This document shows, one piece after another, positions 22,793 to 28,484 of a stretch of 48,454 bases of DNA; position 1 is the first letter of the stretch, and each line of letters opens with the position of its first letter. A program made the translations under genes and the position numbers. Below the pieces are notes generated by a model. It ran no database searches and was not told the origin of the DNA. It was given only the letters and a program-made list of their open reading frames with translations. Source of the DNA: a virus; the IMG/VR virus record IMGVR_UViG_3300021976_000025, positions 1-48,454 of that record; one strand, 5' to 3'.

Positions 22793-22901
22793 GATAAAGC
22801 CCTCCTAGTAATGCAAGAGTAAGTAGACTTGTGAAGATTGGAAACTCTTCGCTCATGATGATAATGAGCAAGAGAACGAGGATTCCGATCACGAAGGGCA
22901 T
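22782..22901 (-). CDS. 39-residue two-helix membrane protein
   Basis: Reads MPFVIGILVLLLIIIMSEEF then PIFTSLLTLALLGGLYLAL: two hydrophobic helices around a short acidic loop, giving a hairpin with both ends on the same side. It starts inside the last codons of the upstream gene and ends inside the next. No strong ribosome site of its own, so it may be translated by coupling. Two-helix hairpins of this kind include small holin-like and host-membrane-acting phage proteins; the role is unknown. Confidence 0.55.
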   Translation of the reverse strand: MPFVIGILVLLLIIIMSEEFPIFTSLLTLALLGGLYLAL

Positions 22902-23074
22902 AATAGTCTCCGATACACTTCATCCCGTAAATGTTTTGGGAGACGGAACAAATCCGTGTTGAATTCCGCTGCGCCGCTTGCGCGACACTCGGTCTCGATG
23001 CGTTCTAAAAGCGCCATAGTCCGCGCCTGGGAAGCTTCGGGTGATAGATAGTGAGAGTAAGCGTAGGTTTTCAT
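22889..23074 (-). CDS. Hypothetical protein
   Basis: The ATG at 23074, with AGGA eight bases upstream, gives 61 residues (MKTYAYSHYLSPEASQARTM...), a helical protein with LERIETECRASG and a C-terminal LPKHLRDEVYRRLL. The longer frame has no start signal. No family recognised. Confidence 0.6.
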   Translation of the reverse strand: MKTYAYSHYLSPEASQARTMALLERIETECRASGAAEFNTDLFRLPKHLRDEVYRRLLCPS

Positions 23075-23075
23075 T

Positions 23076-23201
23076 TCAATCTTCCTTTTCTTCTTTGAGA
23101 GCCCGCCAAGCTTGATGTTCGAAATTGAATGGACCGAGGACACGAGTCCGCCCGTAGGCAAACCATTGTCCCATTATTTTCACAACACGATTCATTTTCA
23201 T
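23076..23201 (-). CDS. 41-residue hypothetical protein
   Basis: Reads MKMNRVVKIMGQWFAYGRTR then VLGPFNFEHQAWRALKEEKED. Two ATGs, at 23201 and 23195; AGGAG is three and nine bases before them, so the second (39 residues) is more likely. It is basic and Trp-containing at the N terminus, acidic at the end. It exactly fills the space between its neighbours, stopping two bases before the next ATG. Confidence 0.6.
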   Translation of the reverse strand: MKMNRVVKIMGQWFAYGRTRVLGPFNFEHQAWRALKEEKED

Positions 23202-23265
23202 TTACTCCTCTAAATACTTCTCACTATCGCCAGCGAAAGTGCTCCCCAGCGATAGGAAGCTGCAT

Positions 23266-24036
23266 TTACTTGAGCAAACGTTGCGACCGGTCTTCATCGC
23301 GACTAACGGGCCGATTGAAAGTAACGCCGTCGCCAGCGCGATTGCCATCCGCATAAGCATCTTGGTTCATAACGCGGAAGCTTTGAGCGGAATTGCTAAT
23401 AAGCGAAATTCCAAGAGTCGCAAAGCGTTCGTTAATCATTGCGTTCTTGAGCGGGACTAGATCACGGCCCGTTGACTGCAAGCGGTTCGCTTTCCGCTTA
23501 TCGATTTCTTCCTTGAGCCGCGCATTGATCCGATCGATACAGCCAGTCGTGAAGTCTTCCGCGTCTTGTGCTGTGCCGCAGAAGTCTCCGAACATATAGC
23601 TCATTTCTCTTCCGCTGACATAGCTAGTCAACGCCGCCATCAGCCACTCGGCGAAGTCAGCATCCGAGCGTATTCCGATGAAATTGATCTTGGTGTATTC
23701 TTCGCCGGCCGGGATTTTCTTTTCTTTCTTGCCGACTTTGATGTATTTAAAGACCGGCCGTAGTTCACTCTTCCAGACTTTACACTCGCAATACTGCCCA
23801 ACGCGAACACTCATCCGCATTGCGATGTGATCCAGGGTTTGAGTGACATGGTGAGTGCCTTCTTCTCGCAAGTCCAAATCACTCAGTGAAAGCTGGTGGG
23901 CTTCAAGCAACTTGTGAGCGAGTGTAAAAGCCGACATAGCTTCAGCTTCGGAAGCGCCTGCCTCGACAGTTTTAGCCAGGAGAGCCTTTATCTTCCGTGT
24001 GATGTTCTTGAGATCGATTTGCTTTTGAGTTTCCAT
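23266..24036 (-). CDS. DUF2786 domain protein
   Basis: A 256-residue protein whose first 55 residues (ITRKIKALLAKTVEAGASEA, then AMSAFTLAHKLLEAHQLSLSDL) match the DUF2786 helical domain. The larger second half has LTSYVSGREMSYMFG and DFTTGCIDRINARLKEE, as in the companion domain usually found with DUF2786 in phages. GGAG lies eight bases before ATG. It is the second gene of the leftward operon, so expressed early. No biochemical role is known to me. Confidence 0.75.
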   Translation of the reverse strand: METQKQIDLKNITRKIKALLAKTVEAGASEAEAMSAFTLAHKLLEAHQLSLSDLDLREEGTHHVTQTLDHIAMRMSVRVGQYCECKVWKSELRPVFKYIKVGKKEKKIPAGEEYTKINFIGIRSDADFAEWLMAALTSYVSGREMSYMFGDFCGTAQDAEDFTTGCIDRINARLKEEIDKRKANRLQSTGRDLVPLKNAMINERFATLGISLISNSAQSFRVMNQDAYADGNRAGDGVTFNRPVSRDEDRSQRLLK

Positions 24037-24084
24037 TTCCGTTTCTCCAGTTTTTGACCTGTGGATTTTCTCTAGTAGTGGTTT

Positions 24085-24390
24085 TCAGAAACAAGCCAGG
24101 ACTTCATCGTCCTTGCGCTTATCATCCTCTCGCTTCGTTATCGCGTCGGTTTCTTTCTTGTTCGCAAGCCATTGCTCGATGACATGTTGAGTAGGATTGC
24201 CGTCTTGGCCGAGTTGTGTTTGTCCGCGACCGCGTGAGGATAAAATCCAGTTGAGAAGCGCTAGACCGCGTTCGCTGTTTGGCAACTCGATGCTATGCGA
24301 CCGTGCGGGAAGATTATCCACATCCGCTCGCCAAAACGTAAGCCGCAGTTTGCCGCTTGATGCTAGGCCGATTGTAGGTTCGCTTGCCAT
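24085..24390 (-). CDS. First gene of the leftward early operon, hypothetical
   Basis: The ATG at 24390 is chosen for the GGAG eight bases upstream; the longer frame has none and would overlap the promoter. The 101-residue product has RLTFWRADVDNLPARSHSIEL and GLALLNWILSSRGRGQTQLGQDG, then a long charged tail. It lies about 90 bases downstream of the proposed leftward promoter. No family recognised; early position suggests host takeover or regulation. Confidence 0.65.
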   Translation of the reverse strand: MASEPTIGLASSGKLRLTFWRADVDNLPARSHSIELPNSERGLALLNWILSSRGRGQTQLGQDGNPTQHVIEQWLANKKETDAITKREDDKRKDDEVLACF

Positions 24391-24478
24391 GATAGATGCT
24401 CCACAACCAATTGAGTAAGGACACAACCTATGCGTGTAGAAAAGAGCAACGGTTGTCCTAGGCGGTTTGCCCGTCCAA

Positions 24479-24508
24479 ATCATACCACGCGTCCAAGGGT
24501 ACAAGCAA
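24479..24508 (-). promoter_or_regulatory. Candidate sigma-70 promoter for leftward operon
   Basis: On the minus strand TTGCTT (24508-24503) and TATGAT (24484-24479) are separated by 18 bases. The -10 box matches five of six consensus bases. It lies upstream of the first leftward gene in the 534-base gap between divergent genes (24391-24924). Confidence 0.5.
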
Positions 24509-24522
24509 GGCGACCTGCACAA

Positions 24523-24551
24523 TTCAATGTGTCGATTGCCGTATATATAAT
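24523..24551 (+). promoter_or_regulatory. Candidate rightward promoter P1, overlapped by a CGACACA element
   Basis: TTCAAT (24523-24528) and a perfect TATAAT (24546-24551) with a 17-base spacer. A copy of the repeated element, CGACACATTGAATT on the minus strand (24534-24521), covers the -35 box. If the element is an operator, its binding protein would block this promoter. Confidence 0.5.
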
Positions 24552-24687
24552 GCGTCCTTTAAAGCGTGTTTCGCGCGGGCGGCATGATCCTATGGCCCTA
24601 GCGCGTGGCACTGCCTAGCAAGGCTGACAGGGGCGATTGCGCGGCGATTCGCGGGCGATCCTAGCCAGCGATCAATGTACCTGGCAC

Positions 24688-24720
24688 AAAGCGAGGTGCA
24701 TTCGGGAACACCTCGCTTTT
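24688..24720. terminator. Strong hairpin between rightward promoter P1 and the early gene
   Basis: AAAGCGAGGTG (24688-24698) pairs perfectly with CACCTCGCTTT (24709-24719) around a 10-base loop, followed by one more T. It could terminate transcription in either direction: a leader attenuator for P1, or a shield keeping divergent transcripts apart. Confidence 0.6.
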
Positions 24721-24750
24721 GGGGATATGCAATTATTTTCAAACTCTGGC

Positions 24751-24779
24751 TTGCAATGTGCGCCTTGCGCGCGTATATC
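24751..24779 (+). promoter_or_regulatory. Candidate rightward promoter P2
   Basis: TTGCAA (24751-24756), 17-base spacer, TATATC (24774-24779), downstream of the hairpin and about 145 bases before the early gene's ATG. The leader that follows contains short inverted repeats such as CGGTTATCCG. Matches are moderate, so this is a prediction from sequence only. Confidence 0.4.
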
Positions 24780-24924
24780 TGTTGGCAAGGCGGTTATCCG
24801 CTGACTTTTGGCCAAGCGCGTGGTGCGCCGCCTGTTCTTTGAACCTGCGAATCTGTGATACTAAACCGCCCGGTAATGCCGTGGCGACTATCACCATTCG
24901 CAAACATTAAGAGGAATTTCTATC

Positions 24925-25554
24925 ATGGCTAAGAACACACAGACTGTCGGCAACATGTCGGCAACTGCTATCGCCGCAACTGCGACTCCTGCCGCCGACG
25001 ACAAGAAGCGCAATGCTTCCAAGTCGCTTTATGTCGACAGCAAGGGCGAAACAACCCGGAGCCCGACAGCGGAGACTGAAATCGTTCGTTTCGTTTTCGA
25101 CGGTTTCGAGAACAGCCCGGTTGATCTCGTGATCGCTGATATCAGCGCTGCGATTTCTCATCTGGCAGTTTGCCAAGGGCTGAACATCAAGCTTCAGCGG
25201 TCTTACAACACCGCGAAGGGCAATGCCGCGCAGATGCGCGACGAATGCGAGGCGACTCGCGACAATCTCCTGAACGACGTCTGGACAAGCGAACGCGAAG
25301 GCGGCTTGCGTATCGGCGATCTTGCCGACGCAATCAAGGCGACACTTACCGACGAAGGCGAGTCCGTCGATGACGAACGCTTTGCCCGCATCAAGGAAAC
25401 GTTGAAGGACGAGTCCAAGCGCGACAAGGCAAAGGCGAGCCCGAAGGTGCAAGCGCACTTGACTCGCATCATGGCCGAAAAGGCAGCTGAACGCGCGAAG
25501 GTCGCGGGCGAAGCTGCCAGCAAGACGACTGAAAGCGGCTTGACGGACTTCTAA
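24925..25554 (+). CDS. Early rightward gene, hypothetical, highly expressed type
   Basis: A 209-residue protein with GAGGA nine bases before ATG, its own promoter region and a clear terminator behind it: a single-gene transcript. The N-terminal 30 residues are Ala/Thr-rich, the middle has EIVRFVFDGFENSPVDLVIADISAAI, and residues ~85-200 are charged and helical. Codon choice differs from its neighbours: it strongly favours AAG, GAC, GGC and CGC, as in highly expressed or host-like genes. No family recognised. Isolation as a monocistronic unit, plus codon use, suggests an abundant early protein or a recently acquired gene. Confidence 0.75.
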   Translation: MAKNTQTVGNMSATAIAATATPAADDKKRNASKSLYVDSKGETTRSPTAETEIVRFVFDGFENSPVDLVIADISAAISHLAVCQGLNIKLQRSYNTAKGNAAQMRDECEATRDNLLNDVWTSEREGGLRIGDLADAIKATLTDEGESVDDERFARIKETLKDESKRDKAKASPKVQAHLTRIMAEKAAERAKVAGEAASKTTESGLTDF

Positions 25555-25570
25555 CAGACTCTCGACTATC

Positions 25571-25608
25571 AACCCCACTAGGCTTTAACCGGCTTAGTGG
25601 GGTTTTTT
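25571..25608 (+). terminator. Rho-independent terminator
   Basis: AACCCCACTA (25571-25580) pairs with TAGTGGGGTT (25595-25604) around a 14-base loop and runs into six Ts. It closes the early rightward gene. This is the clearest terminator in the window. Confidence 0.9.
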
Positions 25609-25661
25609 CGTTCGCGCTACGCTTTCAGTGTTCACCAAATCGCGAGTTTTAGCGAAAGAGC

Positions 25662-25735
25662 GTTCACGTGAACAGACAGTGAAAACCGTGCGAGGCGCTT
25701 CCAGCTATGAAACTGGCTTGAATGTGCTGGAAGCG
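25662..25735. repeat. Palindrome and 10-bp stem-loop in the gap 25609-25779
   Basis: The gap between the terminator and the end of the leftward gene contains no convincing gene. It holds the perfect 12-bp palindrome GTTCACGTGAAC (25662-25673), a possible operator, and an inverted repeat CGCTTCCAGC / GCTGGAAGCG (25696-25705 and 25726-25735). The latter may end the leftward transcript, though it has no T-run. Confidence 0.45.
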
Positions 25736-25779
25736 TCCAGCGGGCTTGTATGGGGCGAACAGCGACTATCAGTCTTTTA

Positions 25780-26295
25780 TCAATCTTTTTTCATACCTCG
25801 CTTGAATATCTCCATCGCGTTTGGCGTTGGATCATGCGGCATTGACCCCAGACCGCTAGTCGGTAGCTTAGATGACTCTGGCACGTCAGGCGCGCGATAG
25901 CTTGCCATTGCCGCGCTTTCCTCTTTCTGGCTTTGTAACGTCCCTTGACTTGCCTCTTCAGCTAAAGCCGCATTGATCATGCTCGCAAAGCCTTGCGCTT
26001 TGGGTTGTACAATCAAAGTACAAGGTTCAAACATTCCCGCTTCCCGCTTCTCTTTAAAGTCTTTTGCATTGAACGCGATAGGCAAGCCATCTTTGTCAAC
26101 TATTCGCACCTCGATTTCTCTTTCAGCTTTAATTCCTGCCAAGTCTATCTTGTTAGTCTTTTCTGTTTTGAGAATTTGTGTTCTTTCGCCATAGATTTGT
26201 TGCCGGAGCCTTATCGCCTCTTTCAATGAAGCGAACGGGAATTCTCTAGGTTTGCTTGCCGCCGCGATAATCAAGTCTCGTAATACTTTCGCCAT
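25780..26295 (-). CDS. Hypothetical protein divergent from terminase operon
   Basis: A 171-residue protein, MAKVLRDLIIAAASKPREF at the start, a helical segment with RLRQQIYGERTQIL, then strands (REIEVRIVDKDGLPIAF) and a Ser/Pro-rich tail. It is the only leftward gene in this part. Its leader matches that of the terminase gene on the other strand: a CGACACACTTTATC element, then AGGAGAAACTCCCATGGC. So it is probably switched together with the late operon. No family recognised. Confidence 0.65.
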   Translation of the reverse strand: MAKVLRDLIIAAASKPREFPFASLKEAIRLRQQIYGERTQILKTEKTNKIDLAGIKAEREIEVRIVDKDGLPIAFNAKDFKEKREAGMFEPCTLIVQPKAQGFASMINAALAEEASQGTLQSQKEESAAMASYRAPDVPESSKLPTSGLGSMPHDPTPNAMEIFKRGMKKD

Positions 26296-26309
26296 GGGAG
26301 TTTCTCCTG

Positions 26310-26323
26310 GATAAAGTGTGTCG
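26310..26323 (-). repeat. CGACACAC element upstream of the leftward gene
   Basis: CGACACACTTTATC read on the minus strand, ending about five bases before the AGGAG ribosome site of the gene starting at 26295. It is identical to the copy at 26997 in front of the terminase small-subunit gene. Confidence 0.75.
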
Positions 26324-26366
26324 TTTACTTGGTTAGTCTAGCGTGATCTAGGTTAGATCGCAATGG

Positions 26367-26710
26367 GTCTAGTGTTTGACTAGCATTCTCTAGCGTTCTC
26401 TAGTTTATCTAGAAAGTGAAGCTATGGCCCTATTGCTTTTGGATTTTCTCCTGACCCTATGTGTTGATTGCTTTTCTGGTTAGTGTTTGCGAGTATTGTA
26501 TATTTGTATTTCAGTAGTTAGGAAAAAAAAAAAAACAAAAGAGAACGAACCAAGTACGACACAATGTATTATCGTCTACTCCCATTAAATACATATGCTC
26601 AACAGTATAGCTGAAAGGTAATTTAGCTTTGGGTCAGGAGGTTTTGCGGAACCAATAGGGCCGTCAACGTCAAATCTAGATAAACTAGAGATTGCTAGAA
26701 AACACTAGAC
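26367..26710. repeat. Large phased inverted repeat around an AT-rich core (divergent control region or origin)
   Basis: The left arm (26457 down to 26367, minus strand) and right arm (26631-26710, plus strand) share four blocks in order: GGGTCAGGAG, CAATAGGGCC, a 16-17 bp TCTAGATAAACTAGAG(A) block, and AAACACTAGAC. The first three start at 0, +22 and +44 in both arms exactly; the fourth is 11 bp further out on the left. The 173-base core is AT-rich, with a run of 13 As (26523-26535) and one CGACACA element (26557-26570). No gene is seen from 26296 to 27043. Phased blocks at two helical turns suggest cooperative protein binding at divergent promoters or an origin. Confidence 0.75.
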
Positions 26711-26956
26711 TAAGTATAGACGTGTTCGGCTGAACCCTAGACTAATGGGCCTGGCTGATAGTATGGGCCTGACTATACATGCTCTATGCTTGCCTCGGGA
26801 GCAGCGTGCTCGCATGGGAGTAGGTACCCAGCGCCACCCCCAGGCGGACGGCGGGAAACGCCCACGTACTACCTTTCGGAAAACCTATGCAGTTAGCTGG
26901 AACGACACACTTAATCCGCCGAAGGCGCAACCTTCCAGTGATCCATGCATTATATA

Positions 26957-26985
26957 TTGACTAGCAGATGCAATGCTCGTAAGAT
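26957..26985 (+). promoter_or_regulatory. Candidate sigma-70 promoter of the late operon
   Basis: TTGACT (26957-26962), 17-base spacer, TAAGAT (26980-26985). The -35 box matches five of six consensus bases and the -10 box four of six. Transcription would begin near 26992, just upstream of the tandem element pair, so a protein bound there could act as a roadblock or repressor. Confidence 0.55.
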
Positions 26986-26996
26986 CGACGGCAAGA

Positions 26997-27033
26997 CGAC
27001 ACACTTTATCGTTGGAAGTCGACACACTTAAAG
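26997..27033 (+). repeat. Tandem pair of CGACACAC elements before terminase gene
   Basis: CGACACACTTTATC at 26997-27010 and CGACACACTTAAAG at 27020-27033, starts 23 bp apart, ending ten bases before the ATG. A further single copy, CGACACACTTAATC, is at 26903-26916. Confidence 0.75.
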
Positions 27034-27043
27034 AGAAAACTCC

Positions 27044-27823
27044 ATGGCGCAGAGCGATCAGATTCAAAGCGTGAAAGCTTGGCATGAAGAGCTGATGGAT
27101 TTTATGCTCGCGCAGCCACGTGCGGGGTTGAAAGAGACCTCGGAGTACTTCGGGGTTAGCATGTCGTGGTTGAGTGTCGTTAAGAACTCCGATGCGTTTA
27201 AGGACGCCTGGGAGAAGCGAAGAGAGAATCATTCGAGTGCTGTCAGTGTCAGCCTCGTGCAGAGAGTGGAGGCGTTGGCGGAAGTCGCGCTGGAGACAAT
27301 GACGCAGAAGTTGGAACGGGAAGGCGAGTCGATCGGCCTCAGCACCCTGCGCGAGGTGAGCGAAACTGCGCTGCGGTCGCTGGGGTTCGGAATGCGGGAG
27401 TCGCCGCGTGCGGGGCAGAACGCTCAGACCATCACGAACAACAACATGATCGTTGTGGATCGTGAGACTCTCGCTCGTGCGCGGGATGCTCGTGCGCGTA
27501 TGCAACTCGGTGAGCATACTACGCCCAGTTCCTCACTCGAATCCGCTACGATTGAGCAGACCGCGCTCTTGGGTGGACTTCGGGACCGCGAAGACCGCGA
27601 CGCTTCGCGGGAAATTCCGTCGAGTGAGGTATCGCCCTCCGAGAATCAGTCAGTTCGCCATGAGCTTGACCTCTCGGAGGGCGAGATTCTCGCAAAATCT
27701 CCTGATCCTCCGCGGAAAATTCAGGTGATAGACAATATTCCGCCGAAAAGGTTCGGAAATCCGGCGGATCAGACGGTGCTCGAGCTTTTTAGTGACGCTA
27801 TGAAAGGAAAAGTGACTCGATGA
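27044..27823 (+). CDS. terS: Terminase small subunit (putative)
   Basis: A 259-residue protein starting the late operon two genes before the large terminase. Residues ~20-60 form a helix-turn-helix (GLKETSEYFGVSMSWLSVV, then NSDAFKDAWEKRREN), as in small-subunit DNA-recognition domains. Residues ~70-115 are a helical oligomerisation-type segment (VQRVEALAEVALETMTQKL). The C-terminal half is Ser/Pro/Glu-rich and probably disordered. It would select phage DNA for packaging. The assignment rests on the HTH, the size and the position, so it is good but not certain. Confidence 0.72.
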   Translation: MAQSDQIQSVKAWHEELMDFMLAQPRAGLKETSEYFGVSMSWLSVVKNSDAFKDAWEKRRENHSSAVSVSLVQRVEALAEVALETMTQKLEREGESIGLSTLREVSETALRSLGFGMRESPRAGQNAQTITNNNMIVVDRETLARARDARARMQLGEHTTPSSSLESATIEQTALLGGLRDREDRDASREIPSSEVSPSENQSVRHELDLSEGEILAKSPDPPRKIQVIDNIPPKRFGNPADQTVLELFSDAMKGKVTR

Positions 27824-28416
27824 AGCGGAACAAGACGATTCCTGCGGGGAAAGTGGTCGAGGCGAAGCTCGCTTCTCACGCTCCTTCGTTTATACGGCCA
27901 AGCAAAATGAGTGAATCGCGCAAAGCCGGGTTGAGATACGAGTCGAAGGCGCAAAATCACTTGAAGCAGATAGTTGATTTGGGAATGAAACTGAATCCGA
28001 AGCTGAGATCACTCCCCGCTCCGTGGTTAGTGTTTAGAAGCGACACCGACGCGCCGGATTTCGTCCGGTACTGTCAACCGGATCATGTTCTGTTCGATGA
28101 TGAGTTGATGAAGCTGACTATTATCGAGATAAAACTCCAACATTGCTTGGAAGCGTACGAGCAAGTCAGATTGCTGTATGAACCAGTGCTTCGTTTTATG
28201 TTTCCTCAATACGAAATCGCGGCGATCGAGTTGGTTCTTTGGCACGATCCACATGTTCAGTTCCCAGAGAGGTTTTACTTCGAACCAAATATGCTCCAAG
28301 CGGAAGCGGGGAAGTTCGGAATCCATATTTGGAATCCTCGCTACGACAAGGCGAAAAGTGGAAGCTCTCCTGCATCAGCGACTCGGCCGACAAACAGTTC
28401 TCCTCCTCTGGGTTGA
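27820..28416 (+). CDS. PD-(D/E)XK-like nuclease inserted between terminase subunits
   Basis: A 198-residue protein whose ATG overlaps the terminase small-subunit stop (ATGA). The motif set AGLRYESKAQ (~45), YCQPDHVLF (Asp ~90) and LTIIEIKLQH (Glu-x-Lys ~103) matches the PD-(D/E)XK nuclease core, followed by an AYEQVRLLYEPVLRF helix. The C terminus is Ser/Pro-rich. A nuclease between terS and terL could assist DNA packaging or cut host or competitor DNA. I infer the fold from motifs only. The stretch 28417-28484 after it holds no gene. Confidence 0.65.
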   Translation: MKRNKTIPAGKVVEAKLASHAPSFIRPSKMSESRKAGLRYESKAQNHLKQIVDLGMKLNPKLRSLPAPWLVFRSDTDAPDFVRYCQPDHVLFDDELMKLTIIEIKLQHCLEAYEQVRLLYEPVLRFMFPQYEIAAIELVLWHDPHVQFPERFYFEPNMLQAEAGKFGIHIWNPRYDKAKSGSSPASATRPTNSSPPLG

Positions 28417-28484
28417 GAGTTTGTGAAAGTTCTCGCCAGGACTTAGCAAACTGCTGATGCTTATAGAAAGTGAAAGGCGAGTAA

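Larger units (their letters stand above)
26711..27043 (+). promoter_or_regulatory. Leader and control region of the late operon
   Basis: This 333-base stretch has no convincing gene. It contains further CTAGACTAA motifs, short hairpins (GAGCAGCGTGCTC near 26800 and GGCGGGAAACGCC near 26855), a CGACACAC element at 26903-26916, a good sigma-70-type promoter, and a tandem element pair just before the terminase gene. A packaging site is also commonly found here in phages, but none can be recognised by sequence. Confidence 0.5.

Noticed and set aside
23202-23265. 13-codon frame MQLPIAGEHFRWR right after the DUF2786 gene
   Set aside because: Too short to judge and without a ribosome site of its own; may be leader or untranslated space.
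24907-25578. Minus-strand open frame (223 codons)
   Set aside because: Shadow of the early rightward gene, created by its strong third-position G/C bias; the rightward frame has a ribosome site and terminator.
26780-26890. Possible tRNA in the structured, GC-rich part of the control region
   Set aside because: Short hairpins are present but no cloverleaf with T-loop GTTCRA and acceptor stem could be assembled.
26745-26960. Plus-strand 71-codon frame in the late control region
   Set aside because: No ribosome site, composition unlike phage proteins here, and it runs through hairpins, an element copy and promoter-like sequence.
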